From positions 1 through 10,317 of the forward strand of contig JAGBGB010000175.1 of NCBI GenBank assembly GCA_017936205.1: a DNA stretch of 10,317 nucleotides, in the 5' to 3' direction. Of this stretch, positions 1-6,555 are shown one piece after another (positions within the stretch are counted from its first letter, which is position 1; each line of letters opens with the position of its first letter). The DNA comes from Oscillospiraceae bacterium. Lineage in GTDB: Bacteria; Bacillota; Clostridia; Oscillospirales; Oscillospiraceae. Position numbers and translations under genes: made by a program. The notes under the pieces were generated by a model, which worked only from the letters and a program-made list of their open reading frames with translations, ran no database searches and had not been told where the DNA came from.

Positions 1-1209
1 GACTTCCGGATGATCCAAGAGATATTGGAGCTTTTCCTCATAGATCCCACAATCCACAGCTACACTGCGGATGGCAAGATGCCTCTGTAGCAGCCTGCGA
101 TGCTGCGGCTCCAAAGGCAGATAGTCTGTCCTCGCAACATCCTCCATACAATCTGCCCAAAGAGTGGGAATGCGGAAGCCCGTTTCTCCCTCCACCACGG
201 TATCCCGATATCCGTCCCAATCGCTGACGACTTGAGGGACAGCGCATGCCATGGCTTCAATTGGCGTAAGGCCAAAGGTTTCCTGAATATTATCCACAGG
301 AGAGGTAAATACATCACAGGCAGAATACAGCGCCGCCCGATCAGAAATCTCCCGATTGGGAAGGATCCGAACCCTGTCCTCAAGGTGGAAATATCCGATC
401 TGTTGGCGGAGCGTGATCTCATAATTCGTAATAGAATCTCCGCAACCTGCAAGGATCAGTTGCATTTTTTTCATAGGGTTCTTCAGAACCAGCTGATGAA
501 ATACATGAAGCAGGGGGTACAGATCCGCCTTGAACAGATCTGAGAATCTGCCAAACCACAGTATCACAAAGGCATCCTGAGGAATGTGGTATGTGTCCCT
601 GGCGACAGTTCGGTCCCGTGGAGAAAAATAGTCCGTATCAATGCCCAGAGGCACTTTTTCCAGACGAATCATAGGACGACTTCTCACCTGTTCCCCCAAA
701 TTTCGAGCCAAAATCGTTTGACACCGATCCAAGATCCGGCGAATGGAGCTGCGAACAGCTTCGGATGTACAGATAATAGCGTCATATGGTTTAAAGGGCA
801 GGAACAGGGTGGGAAGGAAGGTATCCAACAGCAGGTGCTGCTCTGCCAGAGAATGTACTGTATAGGTAATGGGAATGGGCTTCCCTATAGATTCCCGCAG
901 GGCAAGAAGGGGCATTGCATCCTCCTTGACGCTATGGAGAACATCTACGTCCGGCATCAAGGAAGCACCATGGAACAGGAGGTCATATTCACTGACCATC
1001 TGCACCCTTTCTTCCATTCCGGAGGTCTTTGCCATTTCACGGAGTCGATCCTCCTGATATCGCCCCGGTTCGTAGAGACAAACAAGCTTGTCGGCCTTTG
1101 CGTGGCGGAGAAATCCGTCCATCAGGTCACAGGAGGCTGTAAGAAAGCCTGTGACCAGCCCGGTATTCTTTATGGGATGATAGGTGTTTCCTAATAGTCC
1201 TACGTTCAT
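1..1209 (-). CDS. GT4-like glycosyltransferase, C-terminus cut by window edge
   Basis: Open from an ATG at 1209 through all 403 codons to base 1 with no stop, so the C-terminus lies outside the window. The family transfers a sugar from a nucleotide-sugar donor in the cytoplasm with a GT-B fold. The N-terminal half has a Rossmann-like start (MNVGLLGNTYHP) and a PIPITYTVHSL strand. The C-terminal half starts after VPLGIDTDYFSP, a typical GT4 linker. It has R221 and K227 in FGRFSDLFK, the usual donor-phosphate pair, and an E310-x7-E318 motif in ETFGLTPIEAM. It starts 1 nt after the carrier-protein stop, with AAGGA 5 nt upstream of the ATG, so it is cotranscribed and probably translationally coupled. 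Its acceptor is unknown; the Ser/Tyr/Asn-rich precursor core or an acyl-linked intermediate are possible (inference). Fold is well supported, role is not. Confidence 0.85.
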   Translation of the reverse strand, partial: MNVGLLGNTYHPIKNTGLVTGFLTASCDLMDGFLRHAKADKLVCLYEPGRYQEDRLREMAKTSGMEERVQMVSEYDLLFHGASLMPDVDVLHSVKEDAMPLLALRESIGKPIPITYTVHSLAEQHLLLDTFLPTLFLPFKPYDAIICTSEAVRSSIRRILDRCQTILARNLGEQVRSRPMIRLEKVPLGIDTDYFSPRDRTVARDTYHIPQDAFVILWFGRFSDLFKADLYPLLHVFHQLVLKNPMKKMQLILAGCGDSITNYEITLRQQIGYFHLEDRVRILPNREISDRAALYSACDVFTSPVDNIQETFGLTPIEAMACAVPQVVSDWDGYRDTVVEGETGFRIPTLWADCMEDVARTDYLPLEPQHRRLLQRHLAIRSVAVDCGIYEEKLQYLLDHPEV

Positions 1210-1210
1210 A

Positions 1211-1441
1211 TCAGTCCTTCTTCCGGAGCAGTTCCAGCAGATCTGCTACCGTAACCACGTGGACAAAGGCAGACAGATCCATAATCACATTGCATTCACG
1301 TTCTAAGGCGACGAGAGCCATAAGCAGACCCATGGAATTCATCATAAGGTCTGCCTGCAGTTGATCCGAAGGGAGGATCGTGCCGTCTTTGACAGCACCG
1401 CTTTCCCGCAGGATCTCAGATAAGCGTTCCAAAGATATCAT
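1211..1441 (-). CDS. Acyl/peptidyl carrier protein
   Basis: This 76-residue protein has the size and helical pattern of a free-standing acyl carrier protein, which holds acyl groups as thioesters on a 4'-phosphopantetheine arm. The likely attachment serine is S36 in LMMNSMGLLMAL, at the start of the predicted second helix. The family motif is D-S-L/M, so an Asn replaces the usual Asp before the serine. The following ALERECNV and the C-terminal VTVADLLELLRK resemble the recognition helix and last helix of carrier proteins. Its ATG overlaps the ligase stop (ATGA at 1441-1438), implying stoichiometric coupled translation. The neighbour ligase probably loads it and the GNAT two genes upstream may unload it. 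No phosphopantetheinyl transferase is in the window, so a host enzyme would be needed. Confidence 0.82.
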   Translation of the reverse strand: MISLERLSEILRESGAVKDGTILPSDQLQADLMMNSMGLLMALVALERECNVIMDLSAFVHVVTVADLLELLRKKD

Positions 1442-2799
1442 GTTCGTTTCACCTTTCCCATAGCATTTTTCGGAATGGGCTGTGCTCGGATGATCAACTG
1501 ATAGGGATACAGATCCCTCTCCCTCATGATCTCATCAATATGAGGTCTTAGCTGCTCAGAGGAAAGGGGAGTTACGACCGTAACCACCGGGATCTCGTGT
1601 ATCTCGGTTTTATACTGAGAAACCACGCTCTCCTCTATTCCCTCTACGGCGTTGATCCGACTTTCTACATTTTCCGGAATACATTTTCTTCCGTTAGAAA
1701 AGACAAGCATGGAGGACTTTCGTCCCACGATCCAAAGATGTCCACACTCATCAAAGCGTCCCAGATCCCCGGTATGAAGATATCCTTCCCGAATACGGTC
1801 ACGGGTGGCAGCTTCGTCTTGGAAGTAGCCAAGCATTACAGTATCGCCCCCAACCAAAATCTCCCCGTCCTCTGCCAGTTTTACAGACACATGATCCAGA
1901 GGAGGTCCGGCACTGCCTATGCGGATATCCTCTTCCCCCGTTAAAGAAACACAAGGAGAGCACTCTGTCAGGCCATAGGCGGCACAGGGCAGGATCCCAT
2001 GTTGGAGAAGGGTACGGGCTGTTTCTTCCTTCAAAGGTGCTCCGGCACACATGAGCTTCTCCAAGGATCCACCCGTTACGGATTCCGGGGTGGGTGCAGC
2101 GGAAATTGCGGCACATAGGGCGTCTGCCACTGAAGGGGGAATGTGGAGGCTGTGAGGGCGGAAGCTTCGCAGTCCGTGGAAGAAATGGAGGGGCGAGGCC
2201 GGCAGAAATACGCTGACCCCTGCGTGAAGGGGCGCCAACAGATCCGTCAGCAGCCCGAAGAGATGCCGGTAGGGTAACATATGCACCAGCCGTTCTCCCA
2301 ACCAGTAGCGATGACGCATCATGCCTAATTGGGTATCTGTCAGGAGATTCTTCTGAGACAGCACCACACCCTTGGGAACCGCGGAGGTTCCTGAGCTAAA
2401 GGCAACGGTGCAGGGTGCATTGGGCTCAGGCGCCTGTAACATAGAGGGGTCTGCAGGCTCCAACATCAGCCACTGCTCCAGATCCTCCTCTGTCACAACG
2501 GGATAGCCGACCATGGTATCGGGGATGGGATGTCCGTCAGGCAGCAGGCATAGCGTATGCCCCGTAAGGATCAGGGCAAAATAGCCGATGGCAAAGAGCT
2601 TCTGCTGTTCAATGGAGTAAATGACGACACCCTTAGGCACCCGGGTTCCCCCTGCAGCAGCTCTGCGAACAAGCTCCCAAAAATCGGCGAAGCTGATTTC
2701 CTCCCTGTCCGTACAAAACAGAGGCTCTTCTCCGAAGGAGCTTGCGGCATGGAGCAGGAGCTCCTTGAAATCGCGGATCCTATGAACCGGATAAGCCAT
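1438..2799 (-). CDS. AMP-forming acyl ligase (ANL superfamily adenylation enzyme)
   Basis: This 453-residue protein has the ordered motifs of the ANL superfamily, which activates a carboxylic acid as acyl-AMP and passes it to CoA or a carrier-protein thiol. Visible are the phosphate loop SSGTSAVPKG (135-144), YGLTE (275-279), the ribose-binding Asp in TGDLG (D345), GRKSSMLVFSNG (359-370), which holds the hinge arginine, and the C-terminal catalytic lysine in PKNAMGKVKR (K449). It is somewhat shorter than typical acyl-CoA synthetases, with a compact N-terminus. The start at 2799 follows GGAGG by 6 nt and lies 1 nt after the GNAT stop. The stop overlaps the carrier-protein start. With a carrier protein next door, acyl-ACP formation is more likely than acyl-CoA formation (inference). 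The acid cannot be read from the sequence; it may be a fatty or aryl acid. Confidence 0.9.
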   Translation of the reverse strand: MAYPVHRIRDFKELLLHAASSFGEEPLFCTDREEISFADFWELVRRAAAGGTRVPKGVVIYSIEQQKLFAIGYFALILTGHTLCLLPDGHPIPDTMVGYPVVTEEDLEQWLMLEPADPSMLQAPEPNAPCTVAFSSGTSAVPKGVVLSQKNLLTDTQLGMMRHRYWLGERLVHMLPYRHLFGLLTDLLAPLHAGVSVFLPASPLHFFHGLRSFRPHSLHIPPSVADALCAAISAAPTPESVTGGSLEKLMCAGAPLKEETARTLLQHGILPCAAYGLTECSPCVSLTGEEDIRIGSAGPPLDHVSVKLAEDGEILVGGDTVMLGYFQDEAATRDRIREGYLHTGDLGRFDECGHLWIVGRKSSMLVFSNGRKCIPENVESRINAVEGIEESVVSQYKTEIHEIPVVTVVTPLSSEQLRPHIDEIMRERDLYPYQLIIRAQPIPKNAMGKVKRT

Positions 2800-2800
2800 T

Positions 2801-3343
2801 TCACACCTCCGGATGGAGCAATTTGTGCCAGCGCTCTCGGAATTGCTCCCGAGTGATCGTCAGGATCAATAAGTCATGATAGCTGCCGTCATGGTACTTA
2901 TATTCTTTCAAACGTCCCACTTCCTCGAAGCCCCGCTGCAGTGTAGCACAGAGGCTGGCAGCATTATAACTGTAAATGTCGCAGAATACTCTGCGGAAGG
3001 GATAGTAGCAGAAGAGGTAATCCACCATTTTCAGGGCAGCCATTGCGCCGGGACCGTTCCGCCATTGGGGAGCAATATAGACCGCCACCTTGCAATGACC
3101 GTCCCGCATTCTCTGCTCATAGCTGTACACGATCCCGATGGGCTGTCCGTCCCCCAATTCCACCACAAAGAACTCATGATAGAAGTATTTTAAACGGTCC
3201 TGTATCCAACCTTCGAAATCTCGGAGGCTGTTACATGTGCTGTGAGACAGGAACATAGCCTGTTCCTCAGGCGCATTCATCCAGGCGTACAGCACTTCCA
3301 AATGACGGCGGTGATCGTAGCGCACAAACTTAAGATGTTCCAT
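2801..3343 (-). CDS. GNAT-family acyltransferase (RimJ/RimL-like)
   Basis: A 180-residue protein with GNAT features: an acyl-CoA/acyl-donor pyrophosphate loop in VAVYIAPQWRNGPGAMAAL (87-105, with N96-G97-P98-G99) and a later DIYSYNAASLCATLQRGFEEVG segment (122-143) typical of RimJ/RimL-type members. GNAT enzymes transfer acyl groups to amines such as peptide N-termini or lysine. The start is set by GGAGG at 3352-3356, 8 nt before the ATG at 3343; the reading frame is open further upstream but lacks such a site. It overlaps the upstream U32 gene by 14 nt. Just downstream are a ligase and a carrier protein, so the donor may be an acyl-ACP, as in GNAT-acylated RiPPs such as goadvionins (family knowledge). 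The acceptor is not visible; the mature peptide N-terminus or the last residue K98 of the precursor are candidates. Confidence 0.85.
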   Translation of the reverse strand: MEHLKFVRYDHRRHLEVLYAWMNAPEEQAMFLSHSTCNSLRDFEGWIQDRLKYFYHEFFVVELGDGQPIGIVYSYEQRMRDGHCKVAVYIAPQWRNGPGAMAALKMVDYLFCYYPFRRVFCDIYSYNAASLCATLQRGFEEVGRLKEYKYHDGSYHDLLILTITREQFRERWHKLLHPEV

Positions 3344-4310
3344 GGGTGTTACCTCCATAGCGGATTTCAGGATAATAGCAGCTGCAGCCCTGATAGCACA
3401 TATTGTCATACCGCCGAGGCAGCAGTAATTGACTGAGATATTCTTCTCGGGAGCTGCAGCTTGCGGCAAGGTTCAGATTGCGGTTTAGCAGGGCCATTTC
3501 TTCCTCGATACTCTCGGCACCGTCGGCACGGCCTACGATCTTGCCTGCGTGGATCCCCATTTGCATCAGATCCCAAATTGCGCAGATCCCACAAGCGGAT
3601 TTATGAAATACCTGAGAGAAAAACAGGTGATTGAACACTGCTGCATCGTGTGCAGCGAAGGATCGCTCCGCAAGGCCGCAATACCGTGGTTTGGAACGGT
3701 CCAAATAAGTACACAGAGCTCCATAGCGGTCACTGTGCCGTGCAAGACAATGGGAGTCGGAATAACGGCAACCGTTACGCATCAGGAAGCACTCATATTC
3801 CACCCCGGGAACCTGCTCGGTGATTTGTGCGATCTCCCTCAAAGTCAGATCACGGGGAAGAATCAACCGCTGGAAGCCCTGATCTACACAGAATTTGGCA
3901 ATATCCTCATTGTAGATCCCTACCATGGTACTGGCAACCGCCTTCAAGCCCACATCTCGAACCAAGGGGGCAAGATAAGGATCTCCAATAATGATTCCCG
4001 TAATCTGTAGTTCTTTCAGCTGTATCAGTACATCCTTCAGGAATTCTGTCTGCGGAGGGCTGTAGATTCCCGCATTCAGAGTAATGAAGATCTCGTGACC
4101 CTCCGCTGCGGCGACCAGCTCCTTCACAGGAGCGAAGCCCTCCATATTCGCCTGACGCCGAAAGGAGGACATTCTGTTCAGATCTTCCATGGGACCAAAG
4201 GCGTCCTCCCAGCTTTGGAGGCAAAGCCCTGCATAAAATTCTACGTTCTCACCGTATGGCAGCAATCGGGCAATATGCTCCGGAGCATTGACAGGTAACA
4301 GGAGCTTCAT
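3330..4310 (-). CDS. U32-family protein, UbiU-like cysteine pattern
   Basis: A 326-residue protein of the U32 family, which was named for peptidases but includes Fe-S enzymes for oxygen-independent hydroxylation (UbiU/UbiV in ubiquinone synthesis, RlhA and TrhP on RNA). It has the family signature YECFLMRNGCRYSDSHC around 172-188. C181-x6-C188, then C200 and C240/C243, resembles the [4Fe-4S] cysteines reported for UbiU (C169-x6-C176, C193, C232). Extra cysteines occur at the C-terminus (C305, C309, C311). The early part (APVKELVAAAEGHEIFITLNAG) fits a TIM-barrel start. ATG at 4310 overlaps the stop of the smaller U32 gene (ATGA) and follows GGAG by 7 nt; the open frame upstream of it is only the overlap. 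A classical peptidase role is the alternative. Substrate unknown. Confidence 0.82.
   Translation of the reverse strand: MKLLLPVNAPEHIARLLPYGENVEFYAGLCLQSWEDAFGPMEDLNRMSSFRRQANMEGFAPVKELVAAAEGHEIFITLNAGIYSPPQTEFLKDVLIQLKELQITGIIIGDPYLAPLVRDVGLKAVASTMVGIYNEDIAKFCVDQGFQRLILPRDLTLREIAQITEQVPGVEYECFLMRNGCRYSDSHCLARHSDRYGALCTYLDRSKPRYCGLAERSFAAHDAAVFNHLFFSQVFHKSACGICAIWDLMQMGIHAGKIVGRADGAESIEEEMALLNRNLNLAASCSSREEYLSQLLLPRRYDNMCYQGCSCYYPEIRYGGNTHGTS
3352..3356 (-). promoter_or_regulatory. Shine-Dalgarno fixing the GNAT start
   Basis: GGAGG on the minus strand, 8 nt upstream of the ATG at 3343 and inside the end of the U32 gene. It supports 3343 over the in-frame ATG at 3358 and earlier starts. Confidence 0.7.
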
Positions 4311-5131
4311 AGGCTTTCTCCTTTCTCTCCGGGACAGGTCGTTCCGACTTTTGCGGCAAAAACGCTTTCGATCATCCGTATATTGGCAGAATCGGTTTCC
4401 CCAAGCTCTCCGAAAACAGGAGTATACACTGCCCGTCCATGCTTCAGGAAACACTGTGCATTCTGCTCGAACCACATCCAATGAGACATACACTGCCGAT
4501 TACAGGGACGGTATAATTGGAATTTTTCTCCGGCGGGAAGTCCGATAGATCCAAATTCACAGATCCTCCCCATTGTCAGATAGGCAAAGGGAACATGGAT
4601 CCCCAAGCCATAATGGGATATGGGGTAGTCGTTTGGAGAAAGTTGGGTTACATCCGATTCCACGCCCAGGATCTTCCATCGGTTGTGCCACCGGTGCTCC
4701 ACCTGTTCCAAGAGCTTCCCATGAATACCGGGGAGGCAATACCGAGGATCCCGAAGCTCCTTGTCCATGGTACGTCCCAACCAAATGCCGATCCTTGGGT
4801 AGTTGGCAGAGACCCATTCCAGCATACCGCTGTCGTTGACCACCACTTCCTGAATCAGCTCTCCGTATGCGTCCATAAGGGCATGGGTCTGGTTTTTAAG
4901 GGTACCCAAAAGGGCTTGAGACGGAGTAGGAATGACCAGAACCGCAGCGACTCCCCGATCTCGGGCGACTGAAAAGCATTCTTCCCAAATCCTCGGCGAT
5001 GTACTGCAGTAGTATCGGTCACAAAAATAGGATCCCACATACAACAGCTCTGTGTGCTCGGGCAGCGGGGGCTGTCCCTCTGCAAAATATTCCATTGCAT
5101 CACACAGATCGTAGGCATAGTGTATACTCAT
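4307..5131 (-). CDS. Second U32-family protein, UbiV-like cysteine pattern
   Basis: A 274-residue protein read from an ATG at 5131 that overlaps the stop of the radical SAM gene (ATGA), with AAGGA 7-8 nt upstream. The frame is open 23 codons further but that part is overlap. The C-terminal half carries PFAYLTMGRICEFGS and LYRPCNRQC, which match the U32 pattern of UbiV-type proteins. The cysteines C37, C191, C210 and C214 mirror the reported UbiV cluster ligands C39, C180, C193 and C197, including the C-x3-C at the end. UbiV is about the same length. UbiU and UbiV work as a heterodimer, and here the small and large U32 proteins are adjacent with overlapping genes, so I infer a heterodimer. No paralogous ubiquinone genes are nearby, so the substrate is probably the peptide or a moiety attached to it. 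Confidence 0.75.
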   Translation of the reverse strand: MSIHYAYDLCDAMEYFAEGQPPLPEHTELLYVGSYFCDRYYCSTSPRIWEECFSVARDRGVAAVLVIPTPSQALLGTLKNQTHALMDAYGELIQEVVVNDSGMLEWVSANYPRIGIWLGRTMDKELRDPRYCLPGIHGKLLEQVEHRWHNRWKILGVESDVTQLSPNDYPISHYGLGIHVPFAYLTMGRICEFGSIGLPAGEKFQLYRPCNRQCMSHWMWFEQNAQCFLKHGRAVYTPVFGELGETDSANIRMIESVFAAKVGTTCPGEKGESL

Positions 5132-6153
5132 GGCTGAATTCCTTGCTCTTTCAGTGTTTGCCGCAGTGCTTTTAGCCTGTGGGTACGGTAGGCATAGCAT
5201 CCGCAGCTACATTTCCCGGATAGGTACTGCCTGCATTGTGCACAAGCCTCGTTGGGAAGAATATGATAAGCCGGAGCATCCACCTCTAAAAGGAAATGGC
5301 GGCGGAGCTCCTCTGTATTTTGAAAATCCATAAGGGAAACCTTATATAGATCGCTCATTCCAAAACAGCGAACTACCTGCAAGTCCGGGAGGATATCCAA
5401 TACCGGGCTGCAAATGGGATTGATCCGATTCAGGTTGCTGCGTTCCATAGTTGTCTGATATGTTTGGAAAAGCTCCAAGTCCGATGGCTCCAGCAGGCAG
5501 GAGGGAATATAGTTGCAATCGAAATTCGGTGCAACATCGATCTCTAAGAGCTGTTCTAACAGCGACCTCACCAAGGGCTTCATGCTCTTGAAATAAGCCA
5601 GAGGATCAACCTGACGATTCCCCTCTAAATTGGGAACTGCCACGGAAATACGGAGCTTCTTCTGTCGGAACCGCTTGAGCACCTCGATCATATAGGAAAA
5701 ATCCATGTTGGGATCATACAGATTCAATCCCAACCCCACCTGATCTCTCATATAGAGCCGGTTGATCATCTGATCCAAATTATCCATGATCTTCCCATAA
5801 TGTGCAGCTCCGATCTGCTCCTGTGAATTTAGATTGATGAGAATTTGGAACTTGGAATTCCGGAGCTCATTGAAATATCGGTCAACCAGGATCCCGTTTG
5901 TAAAGAGACAGACAGATTGAAAGGGACTGTCTATCAGCGCCCCAAGCATCCGCTTTAAGTCCGGATGCAAGGTAGGTTCTCCCCCGATCAGGCCGATCCG
6001 CTCCCGAGGGTCAGAGGACAGAAACCGCAGACAGGCTTCAAATTGTTCAAAGGACATGATATCGCTCTGCTTGTTGACAAATTCATTGGCGAAGCAGTAG
6101 CTGCAATGAAGATTGCATTGTTTGGTCAGCATAAGATTTGCCAAGGAGATCAC
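5128..6153 (-). CDS. Radical SAM protein with C-terminal auxiliary-cluster cysteines
   Basis: A 341-residue radical SAM enzyme. Reductive cleavage of S-adenosylmethionine by a [4Fe-4S] cluster starts radical chemistry. The cluster motif is C13-N-L-H-C17-S-Y-C20, followed by GGEPTLHP (57-64) for SAM binding. The C-terminus has ICSP, RCFGM and a CAQC-x7-CSCGC cluster (C304, C307, C315, C317, C319), a SPASM-like arrangement for additional Fe-S clusters. The start is GTG at 6153 with GAGAGG closely upstream; spacing is short, and the ATG at codon 8 is a weaker alternative because it would clip the first strand. It lies 77 nt beyond the precursor stop and its stop overlaps the UbiV-like gene. It could make a crosslink or epimerisation on the peptide, or act with the U32 pair. 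The exact reaction cannot be read. Confidence 0.88.
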   Translation of the reverse strand: MISLANLMLTKQCNLHCSYCFANEFVNKQSDIMSFEQFEACLRFLSSDPRERIGLIGGEPTLHPDLKRMLGALIDSPFQSVCLFTNGILVDRYFNELRNSKFQILINLNSQEQIGAAHYGKIMDNLDQMINRLYMRDQVGLGLNLYDPNMDFSYMIEVLKRFRQKKLRISVAVPNLEGNRQVDPLAYFKSMKPLVRSLLEQLLEIDVAPNFDCNYIPSCLLEPSDLELFQTYQTTMERSNLNRINPICSPVLDILPDLQVVRCFGMSDLYKVSLMDFQNTEELRRHFLLEVDAPAYHILPNEACAQCRQYLSGKCSCGCYAYRTHRLKALRQTLKEQGIQP

Positions 6154-6177
6154 CGCCTCTCAAAAGGGAATGGATAA

Positions 6178-6226
6178 ATGGGTGCGTTGACCGGAGCCGC
6201 CTTCGGCATGGCTCCGGTCTACCCAT
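6178..6226 (-). terminator. Strong hairpin between precursor and downstream genes (attenuator or mRNA-stabilising stem)
   Basis: The minus-strand transcript can fold with a perfect 10-bp stem GACCGGAGCC/GGCTCCGGTC (6219-6210 with 6198-6189), an inner GCC-GAA-GGC, and an outer ATGGGT/ACCCAT pair. It begins 4 nt after the precursor stop. No U-tract follows (the next bases are TTATCCATTCCC), so it is not a textbook intrinsic terminator. A partial attenuator or 3'-end stabiliser that raises precursor mRNA relative to the downstream enzymes is the likely role (inference). Confidence 0.65.
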
Positions 6227-6230
6227 AGGA

Positions 6231-6527
6231 TTATTTTCCGCCGGAATAGTTACTCCAGCCACTGTTGGTCCAACCGCTGGAATAGTTATTCCATCCGCTG
6301 TTGAGCCAACTGCCGGAGTAGTTGCTCCAGCCACTGTTGGTCCAACCGCTGGAATAGTTATTCCATCCGCTGTTGATCCAACTGCTGGAATAGTTGCTCC
6401 AGCCTCCATTGGTCCAATCAGATGCCATCATGGGATTTGGTGCATTCAGGATCATGCCGCCGATCGCACCGGCACCTGCAAGAACCGGAGCCCCTGCTTT
6501 TTGGGAAAAAACACGCAGTTTATCCAT
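6231..6527 (-). CDS. RiPP precursor peptide with five W-x-N repeats
   Basis: A 98-residue precursor starting at ATG 6527 with a perfect AGGAGG 7 nt upstream. The frame is open further but the Shine-Dalgarno and codon content set this start. Residues 1-37 form the leader: a basic start (MDKLRVFSQK), a Gly/Ala-rich hydrophobic stretch (11-27) containing GG at 23-24, then NAPNPMMASD. Residues 38-97 are five tandem 12-mers of the form W-x-N-[GS]-G-W-[SN]-N-Y-S-[SG]-[SG], and K98 ends the protein. W1, N3, G5, W6, N8, Y9 and S10 are invariant, giving ten W-x-N motifs and no Cys. The core therefore cannot be a thioether or lanthionine peptide. Trp-x-Asn is the substrate motif of three-residue cyclophane radical SAM maturases (known for XyeB/XncB-type systems), so Trp-ring to Asn C-beta crosslinks are the leading prediction. 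It sits between radical SAM genes and has its own UTR-like gaps on both sides. Confidence 0.88.
   Translation of the reverse strand: MDKLRVFSQKAGAPVLAGAGAIGGMILNAPNPMMASDWTNGGWSNYSSSWINSGWNNYSSGWTNSGWSNYSGSWLNSGWNNYSSGWTNSGWSNYSGGK
6237..6416 (-). repeat. Five tandem 36-bp coding repeats (12 residues each)
   Basis: Five directly adjacent 36-bp units encode the core repeats at residues 38-49, 50-61, 62-73, 74-85 and 86-97. Odd repeats read W-T-N...W-S-N; even ones read W-[IL]-N...W-N-N. The units therefore alternate, and the true period is 72 bp after the first unit. No spacers are present. Confidence 0.93.
6259..6402 (-). repeat. Recent 72-bp tandem duplication within the core
   Basis: Bases 6259-6330 and 6331-6402 differ at only three of 72 positions by eye. 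Such identity, including at wobble positions, points to recent duplication or gene conversion that can change the repeat number of the product. Confidence 0.9.
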
Positions 6528-6534
6528 TTTTATT

Positions 6535-6540
6535 CCTCCT
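6535..6540 (-). promoter_or_regulatory. Strong Shine-Dalgarno of the precursor
   Basis: AGGAGG on the minus strand, 7 nt before the ATG at 6527. It is a perfect consensus site, in keeping with high precursor synthesis, and it fixes the start far inside the longer open frame. Confidence 0.85.
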
Positions 6541-6555
6541 TCAAAACGATATCCA

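Noticed and set aside
586..1194. Plus-strand 202-codon open frame
   Set aside because: It lies antisense to the glycosyltransferase, whose motifs (R221/K227, E310-x7-E318) are clear on the minus strand.
3330..5131. Calling both U32 proteins collagenase-type peptidases
   Set aside because: The family name is historical; the conserved cysteines resemble the Fe-S ligands of UbiU/UbiV and no protease active site is visible. Kept only as an alternative.
6237..6416. 36-bp repeats of CRISPR-like length
   Set aside because: The units are adjacent with no spacers, stay in frame and encode the precursor core; this is a coding tandem repeat.
6237..6416. N-Y-S as N-glycosylation sequons
   Set aside because: The five N-Y-S triplets match N-x-S formally, but the nearby enzyme is GT4-like, not an oligosaccharyltransferase or a GT41 N-glycosyltransferase. 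The shared Asn also belongs to W-x-N.
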